From the NCBI RefSeq assembly GCF_003330845.1, contig NZ_CP026121.1:8475501-8539500 (forward strand): DNA of 64,000 bases, written 5' to 3'. The translations under genes were made by a program, and so were the position numbers. The stretch's first letter is position 1. The number at the start of each line of letters is the position of its first letter. Positions 23,421-30,986 of this stretch are shown in pieces. This stretch comes from Streptomyces sp. Go-475. Lineage in GTDB: Bacteria; Actinomycetota; Actinomycetes; Streptomycetales; Streptomycetaceae. A model generated the notes under the pieces. That model had not been told where the DNA came from, did no database searches, and saw only the letters and a program-made list of their open reading frames with translations.

Positions 23421-24113
23421 TCAACGGCTGGTCGGCGGCCCCGGGACCGGCACCCGGCGCATCAGGGCGAGACCGTAGACGACGAGCCACACCACCCACA
23501 TCAGCCAGCCGGCGAGGCCGAGGAGTCCGAGCGGGCCGTCGTGGTCGATGACCAGCGGGGTGAGGACGGCCGAACAGGACAGCAGCGCGGCCGACACCAG
23601 CCCCCAGCCGCCGTGCCACGGCCGGATCAGTCCCGCCCGCACGCCGGCGAGGGACAGGCCGACCAGCGCGACCGCCAGGAACGTGCCGTTGAGGGTGAAC
23701 AGGGCGTCGTGCAGCGCCCACAGGCCGCCGGCCGCGCCGACGCGGTCCGCGCCGACGTCATCCGCGGCTGTCGACGCGAGCGCCAGCCGGATCGCGACGA
23801 CCCCGGCGAAGACGGCGTTCTGCAGGACGAGCCCGGCGAAGCCGAACAGGGCCCAGGCCTCGCCCCGGTCCCGCTCGGACCGCCACAGCACACGGACCGC
23901 GCCCGCGCCGAACAGCGTGGCCAGTATCCAGGCGACGGGTGTGACCGCGGAGCCGACGCCGACCAGGTCCCCGTGCGCGCGGAAGAACTCCTCGACCTCC
24001 GCGACGCCGGTGCCGGTGCGCGGCAGGCCGGCCGGTACCAGGACCACGTTCCCCGCGACGATCAGGAAGGCGAAGCCCAGGGCGGCGAGGCCGCTGACCC
24101 GGGCGGAGTTCAT
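23421..24113 (-). CDS. Multi-pass membrane protein, unknown function
   Basis: 230 residues from ATG 24113. About six to seven hydrophobic segments span the protein (GLAALGFAFLIVAGNVVLVP; PVAWILATLFGAGAVRVL; GLVLQNAVFAGVVAI; GTFLAVALVGLSLAG; LLGLAGWLMWVVWLVVYGLA). Its layout resembles DUF4386-like integral membrane proteins. The ribosome binding site is weak; an ATG at 24149 would add 12 residues, including a TTA codon, but lacks a ribosome binding site too. It is divergent from a TetR-type regulator over an unusually AT-rich gap, so it is the probable regulated target. Confidence 0.75.
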   Translation of the reverse strand: MNSARVSGLAALGFAFLIVAGNVVLVPAGLPRTGTGVAEVEEFFRAHGDLVGVGSAVTPVAWILATLFGAGAVRVLWRSERDRGEAWALFGFAGLVLQNAVFAGVVAIRLALASTAADDVGADRVGAAGGLWALHDALFTLNGTFLAVALVGLSLAGVRAGLIRPWHGGWGLVSAALLSCSAVLTPLVIDHDGPLGLLGLAGWLMWVVWLVVYGLALMRRVPVPGPPTSR

Positions 24114-24134
24114 GAGAGCAGGGGGAGTCCCCGG

Positions 24135-24163
24135 TTGTGTACGTAACATATATTGATTATAAG
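24135..24163 (+). promoter_or_regulatory. Promoter for the TetR gene in an AT-rich divergent region
   Basis: TTGTGT (24135-24140) and TATAAG (24158-24163) with a 17-base spacer form a plausible promoter reading toward tetR. The interval TAACATATATTGATTA is AT-rich with a TAA-N10-TTA symmetry and is a candidate TetR operator, also covering the start region of the divergent membrane-protein gene. Confidence 0.5.
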
Positions 24164-24212
24164 GAGCGTCAAGTGAAGAGGGGGAAGGGTGAATGTGGCG
24201 AAGGGGCGGAGC

Positions 24213-24839
24213 ATGACCGAAGGACCGGGGCGGCGGCGGTACGACTCCCTGCGCCGGACGGCGCAGGCGCAGCAGACCCGGGCCGACATCGCCCGTGCCG
24301 CGCTGCGGCTGTTCGTCACCCACGGGTGGGGTGCGACGACGGTGCGGGACGTGGCCCGCGAGGCGGGGGTGTCCGTGCCGACCGTCTACGCGGCCTACGG
24401 GAACAAGTCCGGACTGACCCGGGCGCTGGCCGACGCGGCGGACCTCTCGGCCGGCGTGCCGCAGCTGGTCGCCGAGCTGGAGGCCGCCACGACGGACCCC
24501 GCCGGGCAGCTCGCCGCGATGGCCGGCTACGACCGGCGGCTGTACGAGCGCGCCGGCGAGGTCATCACGCTCGTCCGGGAAGCGGGCCGGTCCGAGCCGG
24601 AGCTGGCCACGCTCTACCACGACAGCCGTCTGCGCGGCGACCGGACCAGGGTGCAGGTCTTCTCCTCCTGGCCGCCCGGAGTCCTGCGCCCCGGCCTCGA
24701 CGTGCCGTCCGCGGTCGACGTCTACGCCGCGCTGTGCAACATCGACGTCTACACCGTGCTGACCGGTGAACGCGGGTGGTCGCCCGACCGCGTGGAGCGG
24801 TGGTGGTGCGCGGCCCTGGCCCGCGAACTCCTGAACTGA
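24213..24839 (+). CDS. TetR/AcrR-family transcriptional regulator
   Basis: 208 residues from ATG 24213 (GGAG just upstream); GTG 24189, after GGGGAAGG, is an alternative adding eight residues. The helix-turn-helix is standard for TetR: ADIARAALRLFVTHGWGATT then VRDVAREAGVSVPTVYAAYG, NKSGL. The C-terminal ~150 residues are the ligand pocket and dimer face, with no recognisable ligand. It is divergent from a multi-pass membrane protein, the usual arrangement of a repressor and the pump or membrane protein it controls. Confidence 0.92.
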   Translation: MTEGPGRRRYDSLRRTAQAQQTRADIARAALRLFVTHGWGATTVRDVAREAGVSVPTVYAAYGNKSGLTRALADAADLSAGVPQLVAELEAATTDPAGQLAAMAGYDRRLYERAGEVITLVREAGRSEPELATLYHDSRLRGDRTRVQVFSSWPPGVLRPGLDVPSAVDVYAALCNIDVYTVLTGERGWSPDRVERWWCAALARELLN

Positions 24840-24929
24840 CCGTCGGCGACCCCGGCACGTTTGCGCTGCCTCCTCAAGGCAACTCGGGCCGTGACACCGA
24901 AGTCGGACACGGCTGGGAGTGAAGGAACC

Positions 24930-25103
24930 GTGGCTGGAGAGCAGAAGGCCAAGGCGAAGGCCGAGCAGGCCAAGGGAAAGGCCAAGGAGGCGGCCGGCCG
25001 GGCGGTGGGCAACGAGCGGCTGGAGGCCGAGGGCCGCGCGCAGCAGTCGAAGGGCGACGCCCGGCAGGCCAAGGAGAAGACGAAGGACGTCTTCAAGCAC
25101 TGA
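24930..25103 (+). CDS. CsbD-family small stress protein
   Basis: 57 residues from GTG 24930, with GAAGGAA immediately upstream; the longer in-frame extension is not supported. The composition (KAKAKAEQAKGKAKEAAGRA; GDARQAKEKTKD) is the highly charged Lys/Ala/Glu pattern of CsbD proteins, which are general stress proteins in Bacillus (SigB regulon) and many actinomycetes. Length fits the family (about 55-65). A hairpin terminator follows at 25127-25163. The molecular role of CsbD is unknown. Confidence 0.85.
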   Translation: MAGEQKAKAKAEQAKGKAKEAAGRAVGNERLEAEGRAQQSKGDARQAKEKTKDVFKH

Positions 25104-25126
25104 GGCGAGGACCCCGCCGAACGAAT

Positions 25127-25163
25127 GCCGGTGCCGCGTCCCCGTGGAGGGCGCGGCACCGGC
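25127..25163. terminator. Terminator between csbD and ABC transporter genes
   Basis: A perfect 12-base stem, GCCGGTGCCGCG with CGCGGCACCGGC, and a 13-base loop between the convergent stops at 25103 and 25188. Confidence 0.75.
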
Positions 25164-25187
25164 CATGGCATGTCCGCGTGCCCGAAC

Positions 25188-26177
25188 TCACGCAGCCACC
25201 TCCAGGGGGAAGTGGCACGCCGCGCCGTGGAGCGGCGCGCCCGGCACCGGCGGGGGAACGGCCTCGGCGCACAGGTCCCGTGCCCGGGGGCACCGGGTCC
25301 GGAACCGGCACCCGGACGGCGGGTCGGCCGGTGACGGGATCTCACCGGTGAGCACGATGCGCTGCCTGCGGCGCCCGCCGCCGGACACGGGGGACGGGGC
25401 CGCCGACAGGAGCGCCTCCGTGTACGGGTGCCGCGGCCGCTCGTAGACCTCCTCCGTCGGACCCGTCTCCACGATCCTGCCGAGGTACATCACGGCGACC
25501 CGGTCGGCGAGGTGCCGCACGACGGACAGGTCGTGCGAGATGAACACGTACGACAGTCCCAGCTCGTCCCGCAGGTCGCACAGGAGGTTGAGCACCTGTG
25601 CCTGCACCGACAGGTCCAGCGCGGACACGGGCTCGTCGCAGACGATCACCTCGGGCTCCAGCGCGAGGGCACGGGCGATCCCGATCCGCTGCCGCTGCCC
25701 ACCCGAGAACTCGTGCGGCAGGCGGCGTGCGTCGGAGGAGCGCAGGCCGACCATCTCCAGCAACTCGGCCACCCGCGCCGCCCGCCGCGACGCGGGCACG
25801 AGCGCGCGGTGGGTCAGCCAGGGCTCGCCGATGAGATCAGCGGCGGTGAGGCGCGGGTCGAGCGAGCCGAACGGGTCCTGGAACACCATCTGCACCCGCC
25901 GGCGCCAGGCGAGCAACTCCGCCCCCGACAACGCGAACGGGTCGACGCCGTCGTAGCGCAGGCTGCCCGCGTCGGGCCGCTCCAGCCGCAGGAGGACCCT
26001 GGCCAGCGTGGACTTGCCGCAGCCGGACTCGCCGACGAGTCCGAGGGTCTCCCCGCGCCCGAGGGCCAGGTCGACACCGTCCAGCGCCCGCAGCCGCGTG
26101 CCGCCCCGCAGGGTCCGCCGGACCGTGAAGCTCTTGGCCAGACCCGTGGCCTCCAGCAGTGCCGCGTGCTCAGGCAT
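25188..26177 (-). CDS. Oligopeptide/nickel-type ABC transporter ATP-binding protein (OppF/DppF-like)
   Basis: 329 residues. Walker A GESGCGKST, Q-loop MVFQDPFGSLDPRL, signature LPHEFSGGQRQRIGIARALA, Walker B VIVCDEPVSALDLSVQAQVL and the H-loop FISHDLS are intact. The C-terminal tail GCRFRTRCPRARDLC is the cysteine-rich oligopeptide/dipeptide ABC extension, in which this subfamily often binds an iron-sulfur cluster. It is the second ATPase of a five-function importer read leftward from 30780; its start overlaps the stop of the upstream fused permease-ATPase gene by 8 bases (26170-26177). Confidence 0.95.
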   Translation of the reverse strand: MPEHAALLEATGLAKSFTVRRTLRGGTRLRALDGVDLALGRGETLGLVGESGCGKSTLARVLLRLERPDAGSLRYDGVDPFALSGAELLAWRRRVQMVFQDPFGSLDPRLTAADLIGEPWLTHRALVPASRRAARVAELLEMVGLRSSDARRLPHEFSGGQRQRIGIARALALEPEVIVCDEPVSALDLSVQAQVLNLLCDLRDELGLSYVFISHDLSVVRHLADRVAVMYLGRIVETGPTEEVYERPRHPYTEALLSAAPSPVSGGGRRRQRIVLTGEIPSPADPPSGCRFRTRCPRARDLCAEAVPPPVPGAPLHGAACHFPLEVAA

Positions 26178-28302
26178 CGGCCAGTTCCTTCCCGAAGTGG
26201 CAGGCGGCGGCCCGGCCGGTCCCGGTGCCGGTCAGCGCCGGACGGTGCGTGGCGCAGCGCTCCCGGGCCAGCGGACAGCGCGTACGGAAGGCACAGCCGG
26301 CCGGCACGGCGCCCGGCTCCGGCGGGCTCCCGGGGATGGAGGTCAGACGGGCGCCCCGGTGCCGCTCGGCCGGGACCGACGCCAGCAGGCCACGGGTGTA
26401 CGGGTGATGGGGCCGGCCGAACACCTCGGTGACCGGCCCGGTCTCCACCACCGTCCCGGCGTACATGACCGCGACCCGGTCCGCGTGCTCGGCGGCGAGC
26501 CCGAGGTCGTGGGTGATGAGGACGAGCGCCGTCCGCTGCTCGGCGCGCAACTCGCCCAGGAGGTCCATGATCTGGGCCTGCACGGTGACGTCCAGGGCCG
26601 TCGTGGGCTCGTCGGCGATCAGGACCTTCGGCCGCAGGGCGACCGCCGTCGCGATCAGCAGGCGCTGCCGCATCCCGCCGGAGAACTGGTGCGGGTAGGC
26701 GTCCGCCCGGGAGCGGGCCTCCGGGATGCCCACGCGCTCCATCAGCTCCACCGCCCGGGCCCGGGCCGCACGCCGGGACAGGCCCTCGTGGATGCGGAAC
26801 GGCTCGGCGAGCTGCGCTCCGACCGTGTGGACGGGGTTGAGCGCGCTGAGCGCGTCCTGGAAGACCATGGCGAGACCCGGCCCGGCCAGCCGGCGCCGGG
26901 CCCGTGCCCCGAGCCCGAGCAGGTCCACGCCGTCCAGGCGCACCTGCCCGCCCACCACCTCGGCGACCGGATCGAGCAGACCGGCGACGGCGTGCGCGGT
27001 CATGCTCTTGCCGCAGCCCGACTCGCCCAGCAGCGCCAGCGTCTCGCCCGACCGCACGGCGAACCCCACCCCGCGCACGACGTGCGCGGGACCGGCCGGG
27101 GTGTGGACGTCGACCGACAGGCCGTCCACCACCAGGACACCGGCGTCCGTGCCCGCACCCGAAGGGAGGGCGCCGGGACCGGCCGCGTCACCCGGCCCCG
27201 ACGGCTCGCCGCCTGCGGCCGAACCGCCCGCCACGGACCGCCCCGGGCCACCCCGCGGCTCCTGGTCACCCGGCAGCCCTCGGTCACCCCGCAGCCCCTC
27301 GTCGCCCCGCAGCCCCCGGTCACCCCACCGCACCCGGTCGCCCCGCAGCCCCCGGTGCCCCCGCCTCGCGCCCCGCTCCCTCGACCGCCGCCCGAGTCCC
27401 TCCCGCCACCGCTGCCCCGGGTCGGTCGTCAGCCGGGCCCAGGAAGCGAGGACGGTCGCCGAGACGGTCGTGACGACGATCGCCAGCCCGGGGAACAGCG
27501 CGATCCACCAGGCGCTCTGCAACTCCTGCCGCCCCTGCGCCACCATCAACCCCCAGCTGACGTCCGGCGGTTGGATGCCGATGCCCAGGAAGCTCAGCGA
27601 CGACTCGGCCAGCATCACGAAGCAGAAGTCGAGCGCGGCGACGGTGAGCAGCGTGGGCAGCACGCCCGGCGCGACGTGCCGCCGGATGGCGGCCCAACTG
27701 CCCGTGCCGAACGTCCGGGCCGCGTCCATGAACAGCCGGCTGCGCAGCTCCGCCGCCTCCGCCCGGGCCGTGCGCAGATACACCGGGATCCGGGCCACGG
27801 CCAGCACCAGCACCAGGCTCGCGGCGCTCGGCGAGAACACGTACAGCACGACCACGGCCAGCAGCAGCGAGGGGAAGCTGAGGATCACGTCGGCCACCCG
27901 CAGCGACACGTTCTCGCGCCAACCGCCGTGGTAGCCCGCCCACATGCCCCACACCGAGCCGACGACGAGTGAGCAGAGCACGGCGGGCACCGCCACGGCC
28001 AGGGTCGTCCCCGCCGCGGCCAGCATCCGCGCGGCGACGGGCCGGCCGAGGGAGTCGCTGCCGAGGACGAAGGCCCAGCCGTGTTCCAGGCTGAAGGGCG
28101 GCCGGCCCGGAGCGCGCAGGTTCTGACGGGTCGCCAGATCCCCCGCCAGCAGCGGCCCGAGCACGGCGCACAGCGCGACGAGGATCAGGACCAGGGCCGC
28201 CGCGCAGGCGAACCGGTCGCGGAGGAGCAGGGCGAACCACCGCCGCCGTACGGCCGGACCACCGGCCTCGGAAGTGTCGAGCATGTCCCGTCCTTGGCTC
28301 AT
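26170..28302 (-). CDS. Fused ABC permease and ATPase (OppC-OppD-type) of a peptide/nickel importer
   Basis: 710 residues in one frame. Residues about 20-305 are a DppC-like permease with a BPD motif (EAAELRSRLFMDAARTFGTG) and six membrane spans. Residues about 385-700 are a DppD-like ATPase with GESGCGKSM, FSGGMRQRLLIATAVALRPK, ADEPTTALDVTVQAQIMDLL and the CAFRTRCPLARERC tail. They are joined by a ~75-residue linker of RGLRGD-like repeats (27253-27365). In most bacteria these are two genes. Its ATG overlaps the permease gene stop upstream (ATGA). With its neighbours it forms a complete binding-protein-dependent importer. Confidence 0.92.
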   Translation of the reverse strand: MSQGRDMLDTSEAGGPAVRRRWFALLLRDRFACAAALVLILVALCAVLGPLLAGDLATRQNLRAPGRPPFSLEHGWAFVLGSDSLGRPVAARMLAAAGTTLAVAVPAVLCSLVVGSVWGMWAGYHGGWRENVSLRVADVILSFPSLLLAVVVLYVFSPSAASLVLVLAVARIPVYLRTARAEAAELRSRLFMDAARTFGTGSWAAIRRHVAPGVLPTLLTVAALDFCFVMLAESSLSFLGIGIQPPDVSWGLMVAQGRQELQSAWWIALFPGLAIVVTTVSATVLASWARLTTDPGQRWREGLGRRSRERGARRGHRGLRGDRVRWGDRGLRGDEGLRGDRGLPGDQEPRGGPGRSVAGGSAAGGEPSGPGDAAGPGALPSGAGTDAGVLVVDGLSVDVHTPAGPAHVVRGVGFAVRSGETLALLGESGCGKSMTAHAVAGLLDPVAEVVGGQVRLDGVDLLGLGARARRRLAGPGLAMVFQDALSALNPVHTVGAQLAEPFRIHEGLSRRAARARAVELMERVGIPEARSRADAYPHQFSGGMRQRLLIATAVALRPKVLIADEPTTALDVTVQAQIMDLLGELRAEQRTALVLITHDLGLAAEHADRVAVMYAGTVVETGPVTEVFGRPHHPYTRGLLASVPAERHRGARLTSIPGSPPEPGAVPAGCAFRTRCPLARERCATHRPALTGTGTGRAAACHFGKELADA
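27253..27365. repeat. Short tandem repeats coding the linker of the fused ABC protein
   Basis: Units of roughly 15-18 bases such as CCCCGCAGCCCCCGGTCA recur about six times and encode RGLRGD-like repeats (RGDRGLRGDEGLRGDRGLPG) on the minus strand. Such repeats expand and contract by slippage and probably mark the place where two genes became one. Confidence 0.7.
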
Positions 28303-29225
28303 GCCGCCGCCCGCTGCCGTACCCGCGGGTCGAGGAGCGCGTGACAGAGGTCCACCAGGATGTTGAGGGCGAAGATCGCCAGCGCGGTCACGAGCACCGC
28401 GGCCTGCAGCACCGCGAAGTCCCGCTGGAGCACCGAGTCGATCATGAGTTTGCCGATCCCGGGCCAGCCGAAGATCGTCTCGACGACCACCGCCCCGTTG
28501 ACCAGCCCCACGGCCAGGTCACCGGCGACGGTGAGCGCCGGCGCGGCCGCGTTGCGCAGGGCGTGCCCGAACACCACGCGGACCTCGGAGGCCCCCTTGC
28601 CGCGCGCCACCTTCACGTACGGGGCGGACAGCGCGGAGACCATGGCGCCCCGCACCACCTGGACCAGCACCCCGAACGGGCGGATCAGCAGCGTGGCCAC
28701 GGGCAGCACCCAGGCCGCCGCGCCACTGGTGCCGGAGGTGGGCAGCCAGCCCAGGGTGACCGCGAAGACCAGCACGCCCATGATGGCGATCCAGAAGTCG
28801 GGGACGCTGGCGGCCGTCGACGACAGGAAGGTCGCGATCCGGTCGGTGGCCGAGTTCGGGCGGTAGGCCGCCAGACTGCCGATGAGGACGGCGCCCGCGA
28901 GGGCCGGCAGCATCGTCCAGCCGGCCAGTTGGAGGGTCGCGGGGAACGCCCGCAGGACGGCCTCGCCCGCCGGCTGGGCGGTGCGCAGCGACTCCCCGAA
29001 GTCGAGGTGCGCGACCTGGGCGAGGTAGTCGCCGAACTGGGTGATCAGCGGGTCGTCCAGGCCGTTGCGGGCGGCGAACTCGGCCCGCATCTCGGGCGTC
29101 GCGCTCAGCGGCAGGTACAGGTTGGCGGGGTCTCCGGTGAGGCGGGCCAGGAAGAACACGCCGAGGACCACGAACAGCAGCGGGATGACGCTGGAGACCG
29201 CGCGGCGGCGCAGCAGGGTCAGCAC
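28299..29225 (-). CDS. ABC transporter permease (OppB/DppB-like)
   Basis: 308 residues. The N-terminus RRRAVSSVIPLLFVVLGVFF is the first membrane span. The family motifs PANLYLPLSATPEMRAE, YVKVARGKGASEVRVVFGHA (EAA-type loop to the ATPase) and FGWPGIGKLMIDSVLQRD are present, with six spans in total. It pairs with the DppC-like half of the fused protein. Overlap with that gene (ATGA at 28299-28302) and a 13-base gap to the binding-protein gene show a tight operon. Confidence 0.95.
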   Translation of the reverse strand: MLTLLRRRAVSSVIPLLFVVLGVFFLARLTGDPANLYLPLSATPEMRAEFAARNGLDDPLITQFGDYLAQVAHLDFGESLRTAQPAGEAVLRAFPATLQLAGWTMLPALAGAVLIGSLAAYRPNSATDRIATFLSSTAASVPDFWIAIMGVLVFAVTLGWLPTSGTSGAAAWVLPVATLLIRPFGVLVQVVRGAMVSALSAPYVKVARGKGASEVRVVFGHALRNAAAPALTVAGDLAVGLVNGAVVVETIFGWPGIGKLMIDSVLQRDFAVLQAAVLVTALAIFALNILVDLCHALLDPRVRQRAAA

Positions 29226-29238
29226 GTGACGTCCTCCC

Positions 29239-30780
29239 TCAGTCCGCGCGGCGCATGTCGGCGAGCCGCATCTCGTCGTTGGTGGCGGAGTCGGGCCGGT
29301 AGCGGACCTTGGGGGAGAGGGCCAGCAGGCCGGTCATGTTGGCCATCACGGCGTCCCGTACGACCTTGTCGCGCTGATGGCTGAACGCCGCCGCGAACGC
29401 CTTCTGGCGGGTGCCGCCCGAGGCGAGTTCGGCCCGCTCGATGAGCGCGTCGAACTCGGCGGTGCCGTAGCTGCTCTGGGCGCCCTTACTGCCGTAGATC
29501 TGGCCCATCGTGAAGGCGGCGTCGCCCGCCTGGTTGCCGTGCTGGGCCTGGAGCAGGGTGGGGCCGGTGTCGCCGGCGGGGAAGGGGCGCAGCAGGTACT
29601 CCAGCCAGGCGTTGACGTCCAGCATCCTGATCCTGACCTTCAACCCGGCCTTGATCAGGCCGTCCTGGACGACCTCCATCGCCTCGGCGGCCTTCGGGTA
29701 GATGCCGTTGCGGCCGATGAGGGTGAGGGTGGTGTCGGTGCGGACCCCGTCCGCGCGGGCCTCGGCGACCAGTTCCCTGGCCCGTTCCGGGTCGTACGGC
29801 CACGGCCGGACGCTCGCGTTGTAGCCGGTGACGCCCTTCGACACGAGCTGCCCGCTGGGCCGTCCGGCGAAGACCGCCGTGGTCAGCCCCTCCCGGTCGA
29901 TGGCGTAGTTGACGGCCCGCCGGACGCGGATGTCGTCGAGGGGCGGCTTGCCGGCGTCCATGCGCAGGTACGAGACCTCGTTGGTGGCGAACTCCACCGC
30001 CCGGTCACCGGCCCCGTCCTCGGGTGCCAGCCCGATCGCGACGTCCGCCTCGTCGTTCGTCACCATCGCCGCCCGGACACTGCCCTCGGCGCGCCACACG
30101 TAGGTGGCCGCGGTGAAGTCGGGGGTCTTGCCCCAGTAGCCGGGGAAGCGTTTCAGCCGCAGGTAACGGCCCTGGTTCCACTCGTCGATCCGGTAGGGGC
30201 CGGTGCCGACCGGCTCGCGCACGCGGGAGTCGGGGTCGGTGGTCGTCGGCACGATCTCGACGAACGACAGGCGCAGCGGAAGGATCGGGTCGGGCTTCGC
30301 CGTGGTGACCCGGAGCGTGGTCCCGCCGACGGGCGTGGCGGTCACCTCGCTGTCCGCGAAGATGTAGCCGTCGACGTTGCAGTCGATCCCCGAGTCCGTG
30401 GCGCGCTGGACGGAGAACGCCGCCGCGGCCGCCGTGAACGGCGAGCCGTCGTGGAAGGTGACGCCCTCGCGGAGGGTGAAGGTCCACGAAGTCGCCGACG
30501 TACGCGTCCACTTGGTGGCGAGGGCGGGCTCCAGGCGTCCTGTCGAGGCGTCGCGCTCGGTGAGTGCCTCCGTGATGTTGGCCCGGGTCACCCGGCCCGT
30601 CGCGGTCAGCGAGGCGTCACAGGGTTCCAGCGTGGGCGGTTCCTCGGGCAGGACGATGCGCAAGGCGTCCGGTCCGCCGCCGATGGGGTCGGCACCGGCG
30701 ACCGAGCAACCGGAGGCGGCGAGCAGGACGACGAGGGACGTGACGATCGGACGACTGCGGGCTGCGCCTGTACCGGCCAC
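29239..30780 (-). CDS. ABC transporter substrate-binding lipoprotein (SBP family 5)
   Basis: 513 residues from GTG 30780, chosen because GGAGG lies four bases upstream; GTG 30807 has no ribosome binding site. The signal LVVLLAASGC is a lipobox with Cys25, so the protein is tethered to the outer face of the membrane. Family 5 features: ALRIVLPEEPPTLEPCDA, TFTLREGVTFHDGSPFTAAA, and GTGPYRIDEWNQGRYLRLKR. The ligand could be peptide, nickel chelate or oligosaccharide; the adjacent GH30 enzyme makes oligosaccharide or glycan breakdown products an attractive but unproven guess. First gene of the leftward importer operon. Confidence 0.93.
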   Translation of the reverse strand: MAGTGAARSRPIVTSLVVLLAASGCSVAGADPIGGGPDALRIVLPEEPPTLEPCDASLTATGRVTRANITEALTERDASTGRLEPALATKWTRTSATSWTFTLREGVTFHDGSPFTAAAAAFSVQRATDSGIDCNVDGYIFADSEVTATPVGGTTLRVTTAKPDPILPLRLSFVEIVPTTTDPDSRVREPVGTGPYRIDEWNQGRYLRLKRFPGYWGKTPDFTAATYVWRAEGSVRAAMVTNDEADVAIGLAPEDGAGDRAVEFATNEVSYLRMDAGKPPLDDIRVRRAVNYAIDREGLTTAVFAGRPSGQLVSKGVTGYNASVRPWPYDPERARELVAEARADGVRTDTTLTLIGRNGIYPKAAEAMEVVQDGLIKAGLKVRIRMLDVNAWLEYLLRPFPAGDTGPTLLQAQHGNQAGDAAFTMGQIYGSKGAQSSYGTAEFDALIERAELASGGTRQKAFAAAFSHQRDKVVRDAVMANMTGLLALSPKVRYRPDSATNDEMRLADMRRAD

Positions 30781-30986
30781 TGGGCCTCCGCGTTCGCTCC
30801 CGTACACAACAGAGAACGTCGTTTAGATATGTGGACGGTCATTATTGGGGTGGCGGGCCGGAGGGCGTCAAGGGGCGTGCGTCGATTCCCAACTCGTCCC
30901 GCCTCTTGACGTGTTGATTGCCGTCCTAAAACATTCGGGAAGCTCGATTGGTTCTGCGCGGTTCTGTTCGCTCCCGAAGGGAATTC

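Noticed and set aside
24144..24149. TTA codon in an upstream start of the membrane protein
   Set aside because: It would need the start at 24149, which has no ribosome binding site and sits in the AT-rich promoter/operator region; the start at 24113 is as good.
26008..27972. 654-residue plus-strand frame opposite the fused ABC gene
   Set aside because: Shadow of a clear ABC permease-ATPase; the product is repetitive and histidine/arginine-rich.
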